A stretch of 64,000 bases of DNA from Bradyrhizobium prioriisuperbiae (GCF_032397745.1 NZ_CP135921.1:3522501-3586500); one strand, 5' to 3'. Shown: positions 9,452-18,169, numbered from the stretch's first letter. Notes: generated from the letters alone by a model not told the origin. Numbers and translations are program-made.

Positions 9452-9850
9452 ATGGCATCACTTCGCAAGGAATTTCTTGTGGCGGCGCCGGCCGACAAGG
9501 TCTGGGCCGTGCTCGCCGATTTCGGTGCGGTCGACAAACTCGCGCCGGGCTTCGTGACCGAATGTCGTCTCGACGGAGAAGGTGCGCGCAACATCACGTT
9601 CAGCAACGGCTCAACCGCGCGCGAACTGCTGGTCGACAGCGATGCCACATCGCGGCGGCTGGTTTACGCCATCGTCGGCGGTCGGCTGACCCACTACAAC
9701 GCCTCGGCTCAGGTGCTGTCGGAGCCTGACGGCAGCGGCCGATTCGTCTGGGTGGTGGATTTTCTGCCCAATGAGTTCGCCGGTTACATCGACGGGCAGA
9801 TGGAGCTCGGCGCAGCCGCCATGCGGGGTGCGCTGGAGAAGGTTGCCTGA
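9452..9850 (+). CDS. SRPBCC (START-like) family protein
   Basis: A 132-residue protein with the START/polyketide-cyclase-like fold: MASLRKEFLVAAPADKVWAVLADFGAVDKLAPGFV at the N-terminus and FVWVVDFLPNEFAGYIDGQMELGAAAMRGALEKV in the last strand and helix. Such proteins bind small hydrophobic ligands. It lies 12 bases after the VOC gene and ends at a hairpin shared with the convergent binding-protein gene. The function is unknown. Confidence 0.83.
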   Translation: MASLRKEFLVAAPADKVWAVLADFGAVDKLAPGFVTECRLDGEGARNITFSNGSTARELLVDSDATSRRLVYAIVGGRLTHYNASAQVLSEPDGSGRFVWVVDFLPNEFAGYIDGQMELGAAAMRGALEKVA

Positions 9851-9865
9851 ACCGCGGCGTGGCTT

Positions 9866-9888
9866 GCGCTTCTCCGGGTGAGAAGCGC
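9866..9888. terminator. hairpin between convergent genes
   Basis: Perfect 9-bp stem (9866-9874 with 9880-9888) and a 5-base loop. There is no clear T run on either side. It lies between the SRPBCC and binding-protein genes. Confidence 0.5.
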
Positions 9889-9896
9889 GGCGCGCG

Positions 9897-10673
9897 TCAG
9901 TTGAACCACTTGTCGTAGATCTTCTTGTAGCTGCCGTTTTCAATGCTGATATGCAGCCACTGGTCGACGAGCGCCTTCAGCGCGATGTCGCGCTGCATCC
10001 AGTAAGCCTTTTCGGCGAAGTCGAACGGCTTGTCCGGATGCACCGCGCAGAGCACGCCGGGGTGCAGTTTCTGCTGATAGCGGGTTTCCGACGAATCCGT
10101 CATCATCAGGTCGGCATTACCCTTGGCGATTTCGTCAAAGATCGTGACGTTGTCCGGATGAACCTTGATCTCGGCGTTCTTGACGTTGGCGCGGGCGAAG
10201 CGCTCGTTGGTGCCGCCGGGGTTGACGATGACACGGGTGCCGGGCTTGTCGATGTCGGCAAGCGTATCGAACTTTGTGGTGTCCGTGCAGCGCGCGATCG
10301 GGGTCTTGCCCTCGCGCATGATCGCGGTCGAGAACAATCCTTTCTTTTGCCGATCCAGCGTGATCGAAACCCCGCCTGCCACCATATCGAAGGTGTTGGT
10401 CTCGAAATCCTTCATCATGGTCGGCCAGCTGGTCGGCACGAATTCGACCTTGACGCCGAGCGCCTGGCCCAGCGCTTCCGCCATGTCGACGTCGAATCCC
10501 TCGAATGTCGAGGTCGTCTTGTCGAGATAGGTGAAGGGACGGTAGTCGCCGGTCATCGCAACCCGCAGCGTGCCGCGGCTGATGATCTCGTCGAGCCGCG
10601 AGGGAGCAGGCGTTTGCGCCTGTGCGGCGCTCGCGAGGCCAACTGCAACGAGAACACCGATCATCCATCGCAC
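9897..10673 (-). CDS. periplasmic solute-binding-fold protein, PheC-like
   Basis: A 258-residue protein of the amino-acid binding-protein (SBP type 3) fold with a signal peptide (GVLVAVGLASAAQAQ). No permease or ATPase gene lies beside it. Several motifs (GTLRVAMTGDYRPFTY, IVNPGGTNERFAR, DLMMTDSSETRYQ, and CAVHPDKPFDFAEKAY) match what I recall of periplasmic cyclohexadienyl dehydratase PheC, an enzyme on the same fold that converts arogenate or prephenate. It may therefore be an enzyme and not a transport receptor. The GTG at 10673 follows GGGAGA; an ATG at 10664 is an alternative. Confidence 0.82.
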   Translation of the reverse strand: MRWMIGVLVAVGLASAAQAQTPAPSRLDEIISRGTLRVAMTGDYRPFTYLDKTTSTFEGFDVDMAEALGQALGVKVEFVPTSWPTMMKDFETNTFDMVAGGVSITLDRQKKGLFSTAIMREGKTPIARCTDTTKFDTLADIDKPGTRVIVNPGGTNERFARANVKNAEIKVHPDNVTIFDEIAKGNADLMMTDSSETRYQQKLHPGVLCAVHPDKPFDFAEKAYWMQRDIALKALVDQWLHISIENGSYKKIYDKWFN

Positions 10674-10705
10674 GAGGCGATCTCCCAAAAATTCAGACAG
10701 CTGCT

Positions 10706-11323
10706 TCAGGCGGCCGGCGGCACCGTGTCCCTGACCGAGGGACGCATCATCATGGTTTCGTAGAATGTCTTGAGCTTCGGAAAATGATCGCGCCAGCCGC
10801 AGTCGGGAAAGCGGAAGTCGGCATAACCGAGCGCGCAGGTCAGCGCGATCTGGGTCACGTCCAGCGGGCGCGACAGCGTCTCCGGGCGCTGTTCGAACAT
10901 TGTGAAGCCGGTCCAGGCTCGGTCCCACTGGTCGTCGTACCAGGCCTGCCAGCGCAGATTCTCCGGCCGCAGCAGGTTTTCATAGCGGCACAGCAGCATC
11001 GCATCGAGCATGCCCTGCAGCATGGAATGCTCGGAGCGCCGCTGCCAGCGCGCGAGGCCGGAGGCGGGCATCAGTTTGCCGCCGCCGGCGAGCTCATCGA
11101 GATATTCCACGATGGTCAGCGAATCGACCAGCACCGTGCTGTCGTCGAGGATCAGCGCCGGCAGCTTGCGCACCGGGCTGACCGCCGTCGCATATTCCTC
11201 GTTCTTCTTGGTCGGTGTGACCGATGCCGGAACGAACTCGATCTGGTCGATCAGGCCGAGTTCGATCGCCGCGATCTTGACCTTGCGCGCGAACGGTGAG
11301 GCCGGAGAAAACGTCAGTTTCAT
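10706..11323 (-). CDS. glutathione S-transferase family protein
   Basis: A 205-residue GST with a thioredoxin-like N-terminal domain (MKLTFSPASPFARKVKIAAIELGL; cis-Pro in VRKLPALIL; glutathione-binding DS in VLVDSLTIVEYLDE) and a helical C-terminal domain. The ATG at 11323 follows CAGGAG. It is the first of a minus-strand run with the binding protein and lies 32 bases before it. The target is unknown. It resembles the GST at 41574-42185 in length and in the YxxFRFPDxGWR motif. Confidence 0.87.
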   Translation of the reverse strand: MKLTFSPASPFARKVKIAAIELGLIDQIEFVPASVTPTKKNEEYATAVSPVRKLPALILDDSTVLVDSLTIVEYLDELAGGGKLMPASGLARWQRRSEHSMLQGMLDAMLLCRYENLLRPENLRWQAWYDDQWDRAWTGFTMFEQRPETLSRPLDVTQIALTCALGYADFRFPDCGWRDHFPKLKTFYETMMMRPSVRDTVPPAA

Positions 11324-11355
11324 GCGCAAGCTCCTGCGATCGGACGTGGGCGTGG

Positions 11356-12198
11356 TCAGGCTTCGACGATCTGCTGGCGCTGGGCGCCAAGTCCATCGAT
11401 GCCGAGGGTGACGACGTCACCGACATTGAGGAACTTCGGCGGCTTCATGCCGGCGCCCACGCCGGGCGGGGTGCCGGTGGTGATGACATCGCCGGGCAGC
11501 AGCGTCATGAACTGTGAGACATAGGAAATGCACTTCGCCATGGTGAAGATCATGGTCGAGGTATTGCCGGTCTGCCGTCGCTCGCCATTGACGTCGAGCC
11601 ACATGCCGAGCTTCTGCACATCGGCGATCTCATCCCTGGTGACCAGCCAGGGGCCGAGCGGGCCGAAGCTGTCGTGGGATTTGCCCTTGGTCCAGGTGCC
11701 GCCGCGCTCGAGCTGGAAGTTGCGCTCGGAGACGTCGTTGCAGACCGCATAGCCGGCGACATGCTTCAGCGCGTCGGCCTCGCTGACGTATTTGGCCCGG
11801 GTGCCGATCACAGCGGCGAGTTCGACTTCCCAGTCGAGTTTGCTCGAGCCGCGCGGCTTTTCGGTCGCGTCGGTGGGGCCGCACAGGCTGGTGTTGGCCT
11901 TCAGGAAGAAAATCGGCTCGGGCGGAATCGGCATGCCGGATTCCGCGGCATGGTCGGCATAATTGAGTCCGATGGCGACGAATTTCGAGATGCCGCTGAT
12001 CGGCGCGCCGAAGCGCGGGGAGCCATCCACCAGCGGCAGCTTGGCCGGGTCGAGGGCTGCGAGTTTGGCCAGGCCTTCGGGCGAGACGGTCTCACCGGTG
12101 AGGTCTTTCACATGGGCCGAGAGGTCGCGGATCTTGCCGGCGCTGTCCAGCAGTCCCGGCTTCTCCTGGCCGGCGGCGCCAAAGCGTACAAGTTTCAT
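11356..12198 (-). CDS. fumarylacetoacetate hydrolase family protein
   Basis: A 280-residue enzyme of the FAH superfamily, which cleaves C-C bonds or isomerises/hydrates 2-oxo acids. The metal site is visible as a Glu in KLDWEVELAAVIG and an Asp in the following strand region; the C-terminal GDVITTGTPPGVGAGMKPP and FLNVGDVVTLGIDGLG are hallmarks. The N-terminal domain MKLVRFGAAGQEKPGLLD is usual for ureidoglycolate lyase-like or homoprotocatechuate isomerase-like members. It lies upstream of the GST on the same strand. Exact substrate not determined. Confidence 0.87.
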   Translation of the reverse strand: MKLVRFGAAGQEKPGLLDSAGKIRDLSAHVKDLTGETVSPEGLAKLAALDPAKLPLVDGSPRFGAPISGISKFVAIGLNYADHAAESGMPIPPEPIFFLKANTSLCGPTDATEKPRGSSKLDWEVELAAVIGTRAKYVSEADALKHVAGYAVCNDVSERNFQLERGGTWTKGKSHDSFGPLGPWLVTRDEIADVQKLGMWLDVNGERRQTGNTSTMIFTMAKCISYVSQFMTLLPGDVITTGTPPGVGAGMKPPKFLNVGDVVTLGIDGLGAQRQQIVEA

Positions 12199-12294
12199 TT
12201 TTGTTCTCCCGTTGGCATTTTGCTGCGGATTGTTTGGAACAGGCGGCGTGAAAATTCAACAGCGCCGGTAACGTCTCAGAATGTGGGATCGTCC

Positions 12295-13140
12295 CTACAC
12301 TTTCATTCGGAAGGCATCTCCATCGCGCACGACGCGTCCGGCGCTGAAGTGTCCGCCGATCACCCGCGTCGGAGTATCGGCAAATCGTTCGAACAGCGCG
12401 CGCCGGGTGCGGGCGGCTTCCGCCGGATCGTGGTCGGCGGTGGAGGACCAATCGAGATGCATCATCTGCACCGGATGGTGAGCGGCATCGCCGGCCAGCA
12501 GCATCTCCTCGCCCTGCGAGTGCACCAGGATGCTGAGATGGCCTGGGCTATGGCCGGGGGTGGGAATCAACGTCAGCTCATCGCAGACACGGTAATCGCT
12601 GCCGATCAGGTCCGCGCGGCCGGTATCCACGATGGGCTGGACGGAATCACGAAATGACACTGGTGGATGCGCCGGATCGTCCTGGTGCGCGGCCCAATGG
12701 TCGTATTCGGTCCGGCCGAACAGATAGCGCGCATTGTCGAAGGTCGGCACCCAGCGGCCGGCAACCAGACGGGTGTTCCAGCCGACGTGGTCGACATGCA
12801 GGTGAGTGCACAGCACGAGGTCGATGGAGTCGGCCGGATAGCCGGCCTCGGCGATCTGCGTGAGGTACGGCGTGTTCAGCCCGTTCCAGGCCGGAACGCT
12901 GCGGCCCTGTTTGTCGTTGCCGAGCCCGGTGTCGACCATGATCCGGTGTTCCGGTGTTTCCACGATCAGGGAATGGATCGTCATCTTCAGGCGCCCCTGC
13001 TCGTTGGCGAAATCCGGCACCAGCCACGGCATCTTCAGGATTTCTTCGGTCGAGGCCTGCGGCAGGATGAACCGGGTTCCGCCGATCGATTCCACCTCCA
13101 CGATTTTGGTAATTTTGACCCTGCCTACAGTCCATTGCAT
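12295..13140 (-). CDS. MBL-fold metallo-hydrolase
   Basis: A 281-residue metallo-beta-lactamase-fold hydrolase with THLHVDHVGWN (HxHxDH, about residues 112-117), a downstream His in TPGHSPGHLS, bridging Asp in LAGDAAHHP, and a late His in IGGHFSAG. It has no signal peptide and is cytoplasmic. Relatives include lactonases of the AiiA/AttM group as well as many uncharacterised hydrolases, so a lactone substrate is only one possibility. It lies in a minus-strand series with the FAH and GST genes but is separated from them by about 100 bases. Confidence 0.86.
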   Translation of the reverse strand: MQWTVGRVKITKIVEVESIGGTRFILPQASTEEILKMPWLVPDFANEQGRLKMTIHSLIVETPEHRIMVDTGLGNDKQGRSVPAWNGLNTPYLTQIAEAGYPADSIDLVLCTHLHVDHVGWNTRLVAGRWVPTFDNARYLFGRTEYDHWAAHQDDPAHPPVSFRDSVQPIVDTGRADLIGSDYRVCDELTLIPTPGHSPGHLSILVHSQGEEMLLAGDAAHHPVQMMHLDWSSTADHDPAEAARTRRALFERFADTPTRVIGGHFSAGRVVRDGDAFRMKV

Positions 13141-13279
13141 CCCGGCACTCCCTCACAATTGGATGCAGCATGGAACATCGGCGGGGCCGACGACAAGGCT
13201 CCGATGCGGGCCGCAGAAATGCGGTTGGCGATCGGGCGTTATCGGGGCTGAGCCAACAACGAGCTGAACTCAGGCAAAC

Positions 13280-13307
13280 AAAAAGGAGCGGGCGCTTGGC
13301 CCGCTCC
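13280..13307 (-). terminator. rho-independent terminator after the SDR gene
   Basis: On the minus strand: perfect 9-bp stem (13299-13307 with 13285-13293), 5-base loop, then TTTTTGTTT. It lies directly after the SDR stop codon. Confidence 0.9.
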
Positions 13308-13328
13308 GCATATGAATGTGGGTCTTAT

Positions 13329-14111
13329 TTACAGCGTGCCCGGGAAGGCGCCGCCGTCGAGCAGAATGTTCTGGCCGGTGATGAAGCCGGACTTGGCACC
13401 GCACAGGAAGGCGCAGGCGAGGCCGAATTCCTCGGGATCCCCGATGCGGCCGGCCGGGTTTTCCGCCGCACGCTTCTTCAGGATTTCTTCTGCCGTGGTG
13501 CCGGCTGCCTTGGCCTGGTTGGCGCTGACGGTGCGGATGCGGTCGGTGTCGAACGGCCCCGGCAGCAGCGCATTGATGGTGACATTGTCCCGCACCGTTT
13601 TGCGCGACAGGCCGGCGACAAAGCCGGTGAGGCCGGCGCGGGCGCCGTTGGACAGGCCGAGCACGTCGATCGGCGCCTTCACCGCGGCCGAAGTGATGTT
13701 GACGATGCGGCCGAACTTGCGTGCGATCATGCCGTCGACGGTCGCCTTGATCAGCTCGATCGGGGTCAGCATGTTGGCGTCGATCGCCTTGATCCAGTCG
13801 TCCCGGGTCCAGTTGCGGAAATCGCCGGGCGGTGGGCCGCCGGCATTGTTGATCAGGATGTCCGGGTTCGGACAGGCCGCAAGTGCTGCCTCGCGCCCCG
13901 CCTGTGTGATGATGTCGCCGGCCACGATCTTCACGTCGATCTTCGGGTTGGCCTTGCGGATCTCGTCCGCGGTCCTGGCCAGGGCCTCCTCGCCACGGGC
14001 GGTCAATGTGACATTCACCCCCTCGGCGGCCAGCGCAATGGCGCATGCCCGTCCCAGACCCTTGCTGGCTGCGCAAACGAGCGCGTTACGACCTGAAATT
14101 CCTAAATCCAC
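13329..14111 (-). CDS. SDR family protein with altered catalytic motif
   Basis: A 260-residue short-chain dehydrogenase/reductase-fold protein. The nucleotide-binding glycine motif reads CAASKGLGRA and NNAGGPPPG is intact. The catalytic Ser is present (ITSAAV), but the usual YxxxK is SNGAR, so both the Tyr and the Lys are replaced. The C-terminal NALLPGPFDTDR and ITGQNILLDGGAFPG are typical of FabG-like members. Such proteins may use another mechanism or be non-oxidoreductase. It is transcribed alone and ends at a strong terminator. Confidence 0.85.
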   Translation of the reverse strand: MDLGISGRNALVCAASKGLGRACAIALAAEGVNVTLTARGEEALARTADEIRKANPKIDVKIVAGDIITQAGREAALAACPNPDILINNAGGPPPGDFRNWTRDDWIKAIDANMLTPIELIKATVDGMIARKFGRIVNITSAAVKAPIDVLGLSNGARAGLTGFVAGLSRKTVRDNVTINALLPGPFDTDRIRTVSANQAKAAGTTAEEILKKRAAENPAGRIGDPEEFGLACAFLCGAKSGFITGQNILLDGGAFPGTL

Positions 14112-14467
14112 TGCTGGTACTCCCGCATGTTGTTATGGCGACCCGCCGTCCTCGCCGCTTCAGACAAGCGGTGGCGTTGCGTCGCGCGCCATGCTTCATG
14201 TTTTTATTCCGGCCGCAAGGGCGAAATAAAGTAAATAATATCAATTGGTTGTGGACCGTTCCGCCGCAGTGACAAAAACATGAAAAAGATCGTCCATGCC
14301 CCTTTCCAAAGCGGATATCGATTGGTACATACCGCTCGCACCGAGGGCACATGCCCCGGCGGCCTTCTCTGGAACCCCGGATAAGTTCGATCGGCGCCTT
14401 GATCTCAAGGCCGCTGCTATCGGTCTTCTCCAGATCAGGTTCAAGGAAGGGCGAAGCACAGGTTTAT
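14112..14467. other. intergenic region upstream of tRNA-fMet
   Basis: About 356 bases with an AT-rich patch at roughly 14222-14250 in otherwise GC-rich DNA. No gene recognised. It should contain the tRNA promoter and the SDR promoter, which I cannot place exactly. Confidence 0.5.
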
Positions 14468-14544
<77 letters not shown>

Positions 14545-14551
14545 AGGAAAC

Positions 14552-14588
14552 AAAAGCCCTTGAAATCATGAAGATTTCAAGGGCTTTT
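14552..14588 (+). terminator. terminator after tRNA-fMet
   Basis: Perfect 16-bp stem (14552-14567 with 14573-14588), 5-base loop, ending in TTTT. It starts 8 bases after the CCA end. Confidence 0.9.
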
Positions 14589-14798
14589 GCATTCCAGTTC
14601 CGCCAAACCCGCAACCAACCGCGACGACGAATGGAGCAGCACAAGAGCTCCTTCCTCGCCCCGATTCCGTCCCTTCTAATCAGTTAGGAAAAAACCCACG
14701 TCCACTTGACAGATAATCGCTCTGTTGCCCCTTGACGCTCGGAGGTTATCTATAATAACTTTAAGGTTACTGATATTAACAAAGGGGTAAGAGAGCGC

Positions 14799-15656
14799 GT
14801 GGCCGATCAGAAGAGTAAAAGTGAGTTCGTGGACATTGGCAGCGGGCGCATTGCCTTCGACGTGATCGGGCAAGGACCGCTCGTGGTCCTGTCTCACGGC
14901 ATGGGTGATAACCGTAGCGCCTACCGCTTTCTCGCGCCGCTAATCGCGCACGCCGGCTATCGCGTCGCGAGCGTTGATCTTCGTGGGCATGGGAAATCCA
15001 GTATAGGCTGGGCCTCTTACACCCACGCAGACTCTGCAAGCGATCTGATTGAGGTTATCCGCAAGCTAGACGGTGGCCCGGCGACTATCGTCGGCCAGTC
15101 GTTTTCAGGTGGCGTCGCGACGATCGCGGCGGCGAAAAATCCTGATCTGGTGAATGCGATCGTGGAGATCTGCCCTTTCACCCGCCCTCCAAGCTTCAGC
15201 CTGCCCGGACTTCTAAAAAACGCACATCACCGTCGCGGTGCACTTCTGCTGATCCGATTCCTCATTAGCGGAAGCGTCAAAACTTGGTTGAAGTATCTCG
15301 ACGTTGCCTATCCCGGGAGCAAGCCGTCCGACTGGAATGCCTGGCTGTCCGCGCTGGAGATGAATCTGCGAGAGCCGGGCCGGGTGAAGCCAGTCCAAAG
15401 CATGGCGGGCGGGAAGTTGGCGGAGGCAGGCGCGCAATTGCCCAATGTCCGCTGTCCGGCGCTTGTGGTGATGGGCAGCGATGATCCGGACTGGCCGAAT
15501 CCCGAGGCCGAGGCCGCGGCGATTGTTGGCCTGTTGCTGGCCAGTCGAGCACGATACGTGATGATCGAGGGTGCGGGCCACTATCCTCACGCGCAGTACC
15601 CGCAACAGGTTGCAGACGCAGTTCTGCCATTCCTTGCGCAGTTGACCAATGCCTAG
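14799..15656 (+). CDS. alpha/beta hydrolase
   Basis: A 285-residue alpha/beta-hydrolase fold enzyme. The oxyanion region is LSHGMGDNRSAYRFLAP, the nucleophile elbow is VGQSFSGG (Ser near residue 102), the acid is in MGSDDPDWP, and the catalytic His is in EGAGHYPHAQYP. The start is a GTG at 14799. The following TetR gene overlaps its end by 8 bases, so they form an operon in which the TetR protein probably controls the hydrolase. Lower GC and different spacing from the backbone fit an inserted segment. Confidence 0.87.
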   Translation: MADQKSKSEFVDIGSGRIAFDVIGQGPLVVLSHGMGDNRSAYRFLAPLIAHAGYRVASVDLRGHGKSSIGWASYTHADSASDLIEVIRKLDGGPATIVGQSFSGGVATIAAAKNPDLVNAIVEICPFTRPPSFSLPGLLKNAHHRRGALLLIRFLISGSVKTWLKYLDVAYPGSKPSDWNAWLSALEMNLREPGRVKPVQSMAGGKLAEAGAQLPNVRCPALVVMGSDDPDWPNPEAEAAAIVGLLLASRARYVMIEGAGHYPHAQYPQQVADAVLPFLAQLTNA

Positions 15657-16230
15657 GGCTGGCTTGACCAGTTCGGGGGTGGTCGCCTCGGCTGCTGATC
15701 TCGCCGACGAAGCTGGAATCGCCTCAGTGAGCCTCGTCGCCGTCGCCGGGCGACTGGGCGTCAAAGCGCCTGCGCTCTACAAGCACGTAAATGGCATCGA
15801 TGACTTGCGACGCCGCATTGCGACGCTGGCGATGACCGAACTGGGCGAGGTGCTACGGGACGCGCTTCAAGGCAAATCAGGCGCGAACGCGATAGGCGCC
15901 TTTTTCATGACGATCAGGGCGTACATCGCCAAACACCCGGGGCGCTACGAGGCGACCACGGGAGCGGATTTTCGTGGAAAGGACGATCCGTTGTTCATCG
16001 CGGCCTCGCGCGTAATTGGCTCAATGCGGGCCGTATTGTCGGGTTACGGCATCCAACCAGGCGATCTCGATCACGCGATCCGCGTGCTCCGTTGCACGAT
16101 CCACGGCTACGCGATGCTTCAGGCCGCCAACGGTTTCCAGTGGAGCAACGACCCGGATGAGAGCGTCAGATGGATGATCCGCTTCTTCGACGCCGGGCTG
16201 AACGCAGTCGTGGCCACCACCCCGGATTAG
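15649..16230 (+). CDS. TetR-type regulator (WHG-domain type)
   Basis: A 193-residue regulator. The N-terminal helix-turn-helix is ADLADEAGIASVSLVAVAGRLGVKAPALYKHVNGIDDLRRRIA. The C-terminal ligand domain contains MRAVLSGYGIQPGDLDHAIRVLRCTIHGYAMLQ, resembling the WHG/TetR_C_33 group. It overlaps the upstream hydrolase gene by 8 bases. It probably regulates the hydrolase-SnoaL insert. Confidence 0.86.
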   Translation: MPRAGLTSSGVVASAADLADEAGIASVSLVAVAGRLGVKAPALYKHVNGIDDLRRRIATLAMTELGEVLRDALQGKSGANAIGAFFMTIRAYIAKHPGRYEATTGADFRGKDDPLFIAASRVIGSMRAVLSGYGIQPGDLDHAIRVLRCTIHGYAMLQAANGFQWSNDPDESVRWMIRFFDAGLNAVVATTPD

Positions 16231-16258
16231 AAAAACTCAAACAATCAAGGAGATCCCG

Positions 16259-16653
16259 ATGTCTGGTGAACCGACAGGTGTCGTACGCATCTTGCTTCGT
16301 CTTGAAGGTCTGGTCGTACTCATTGCGGGTTGCGTGACTTACGAAATTTGGTCTCGGCTGGGGAACATTCGCGCTTTTGTTTCTGGCACCCGATCTCTCG
16401 TTTTCTGGCCTCCTCGCAGGGCCGAAGGTCGGATCCGTCGCCTGCAATTCGGTGCACTCATACATCGGAGCTATCTGCGGTATCGGCGCAGGCCTCCTTA
16501 TTTCCGGGGCCGATGCTTCTCGCCGTGGGAATGATCTGGTGCGCCCATATCGGCTTCGACCGTGCCTTCGGCTACGGCCTCAAATACTCCGCCGGCTTTG
16601 GTTTCATGCACCGCGGCCGCAAAGGCCAGAAGACCGTCGTTTCGCCAACTTAG
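16259..16653 (+). pseudogene. DUF4260-like membrane protein, frameshifted twice
   Basis: Pieces of one small membrane protein occur in three frames. The start (MSGEPTGVVRILLRLEGLVVL) is in one frame from 16259. The middle (FALLFLAPDLSFSGLLAGPKVGSVACNSVHSYIG) is in another, about 16345-16500. The end (MLLAVGMIWCAHIGFDRAFGYGLKY) is in a third, to 16653. The order and motifs match the DUF4260 family as I know it (APDLS, AHIGFDRALGYGLKY). Two indels of one or two bases explain it, so it is probably inactive. Confidence 0.75.
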
Positions 16654-16670
16654 CCGAGTGAGGTGCAGTC

Positions 16671-17456
16671 GTGATGTCGTCGGAGCCAACATTTCTGAAC
16701 TGGGTGCATACGGGTCCGAGTGAGAAGGCCACAGTAGTTCTCATACATGCCGTCGGGTTGGATCTTACGTATTGGGAACGACAGATTGACGCGTTGCGGT
16801 CGAACTTCCACGTGGTCGCGTTCGATTTGCCTGGCCATGGTCGCTCACGCGGAGACGCCGAGTGGTGGAGCTTCGACAATGCCGTGACTATGACTTCGGA
16901 GTTGATAAAGGCTGTTTCCGCTCAGCCCGTGCACTTGGTCGGCATTTCTTTTGGCGGCATGATCGCGCAGTCTGTCGCGATTGCCAGGCCGGAACTCCTT
17001 CATTCTCTGACCTTGCTCGGAACAGCTTGTGCCTTTCCGTCCGAGGTCAGACGGGGTTTTCGGGCTCGCGCCAAAAGTATTCGCGAAGGCGGCATGGAAG
17101 CCGTGCTGGCGGCCAGTCTGGATCGCTGGTTTACCCCGAATACCAAGCTATCCCGACCAGACGTTATTGATCGCGTCACGAAGACTTTGCTTGCTGATGA
17201 CCCGATGGTTCATGCCGCAATCTGGGACAAAATCGCTGATTTTGATGTTCACGACCGGCTAGGAGAGATCGGATGCCCGACGCTTGTTCTGGTTGGGGAA
17301 AATGATCCCAGCACTCCACCAACTGCCGCGTCCGTCTTGGTCGATGGCATCCGCAATTCCAGAATGGTCGTTATCCCGCAATCATCCCATATGATTTCAG
17401 TGGAGTCGCCAGACGCCGTGAATTTGGAAATGAACCGCTTCCTGCGGGGCCTGTGA
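16671..17456 (+). CDS. alpha/beta hydrolase, enol-lactonase-like
   Basis: A 261-residue alpha/beta hydrolase similar in layout to 3-oxoadipate enol-lactonase and related esterases. The oxyanion loop is LIHAVGLDLTYWERQ, nucleophile elbow LVGISFGGMIAQS (Ser near residue 91), acid in LVGENDPSTPP, and His in PQSSHMISVESP. GTG (16671) and ATG (16674) are adjacent possible starts. It belongs to the insert between tRNA-fMet and the second att-like repeat. Substrate unknown. Confidence 0.87.
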   Translation: MMSSEPTFLNWVHTGPSEKATVVLIHAVGLDLTYWERQIDALRSNFHVVAFDLPGHGRSRGDAEWWSFDNAVTMTSELIKAVSAQPVHLVGISFGGMIAQSVAIARPELLHSLTLLGTACAFPSEVRRGFRARAKSIREGGMEAVLAASLDRWFTPNTKLSRPDVIDRVTKTLLADDPMVHAAIWDKIADFDVHDRLGEIGCPTLVLVGENDPSTPPTAASVLVDGIRNSRMVVIPQSSHMISVESPDAVNLEMNRFLRGL

Positions 17457-17576
17457 TTCTATTGATTGCTGATCGCGGGCGAAGGCACGGTCGCCCTTAA
17501 ACGCCAGAGCGGCTACCGATATTCAGGCATTCCCTTCTCCAGGGAAGTCTTTGACGAGAGCGAGACTGGGAATCAT

Positions 17577-17963
17577 ATGAATTACGACGAATTGTGCGAC
17601 AGATACCGCGACTATATCGATTGCCTCAACCAGCAAGACTGGCGAAAGCTGGACGCACTGGTCGATGACGACGTCGAATACAACGGAGCCGCCTTGGGGC
17701 TTAGTGGCTATCGCAAAATGCTCGAGGAGGATTTTCGGGCCATTCCCGATCTGCATTTCACAATCGAACTTCTGATCTGCGATCCGCCACGCATTGCTAG
17801 CCGTCTGTATTTCGACTGCACGCCGCACGGTATGCTGTTTGATCTTCCAGTCAACGGCAAGCGTGTCAGATTCGCTGAGAACGTCTTTTATGAATTTCGC
17901 GACGGGAGAATTCGCAAGGTATGGTCGGTGATCGATAAGACTGCGGTTGCGCAACAGATTTGA
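17577..17963 (+). CDS. SnoaL-like / ester cyclase family protein
   Basis: A 128-residue protein of the NTF2-like SnoaL fold: YDELCDRYRDYIDCLNQQDWRKLDALVDDDVEYNG, then EEDFRAIPDLHFTIELLICD and VRFAENVFYEFRDGRIRKVWSVID. The ATG at 17577 begins the domain; the frame is open from 17466, but that part has no homology-like features. It follows the hydrolase gene by about 120 bases and is probably part of the same small insert. Function unknown. Confidence 0.82.
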   Translation: MNYDELCDRYRDYIDCLNQQDWRKLDALVDDDVEYNGAALGLSGYRKMLEEDFRAIPDLHFTIELLICDPPRIASRLYFDCTPHGMLFDLPVNGKRVRFAENVFYEFRDGRIRKVWSVIDKTAVAQQI

Positions 17964-18116
17964 AACTTTCCAGTCACTTCCATGCTGGATTTTTCTAATC
18001 GGGTTGACTCAACATCCGCTATTCGCGGTAAGGTGCAACAGGGTGCGCAATCGCAAATCCCTATAAGCGTAGAGAAATCACAATCGGCGAAAGTCTGTGA
18101 GGGCGTCTGTTGCGCC

Positions 18117-18128
18117 TCCCCGCAACCA
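18117..18128 (+). repeat. attachment-site-like repeat, copy 2
   Basis: An exact second copy of the last 12 bases of tRNA-fMet (TCCCCGCAACCA), lying in the 3' end of the recombinase gene. The hairpin at 18136 begins 8 bases later, the same spacing as after the true tRNA. Confidence 0.65.
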
Positions 18129-18135
18129 CCGATAC

Positions 18136-18169
18136 CGAAACTCCCGCAGCGAAAGCTGCGGGAGTTTCG
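18136..18169. terminator. GAAA-loop hairpin beside second att-like repeat
   Basis: Perfect 15-bp stem (18136-18150 with 18155-18169) closed by a GAAA tetraloop. There is no long T run. It may be a displaced tRNA terminator or part of the integration site. Confidence 0.6.

Noticed and set aside
9951..11299. Two long plus-strand frames (9951-10763 and 10622-11299)
   Set aside because: They are antisense to the PheC-like and GST genes, whose motifs are clear.
11674..12657. Plus-strand frame of 327 codons
   Set aside because: Antisense to the FAH and MBL genes; composition is that of a shadow frame.
13170..14229. Overlapping plus-strand frames around the SDR gene
   Set aside because: Shadows of the minus-strand SDR gene, which has a full set of fold motifs and a terminator.
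14608..14617. Third tRNA-end-like repeat CCCGCAACCA
   Set aside because: Only 10 bases match and it lies 65 bases after the tRNA; chance similarity or local duplication cannot be separated.
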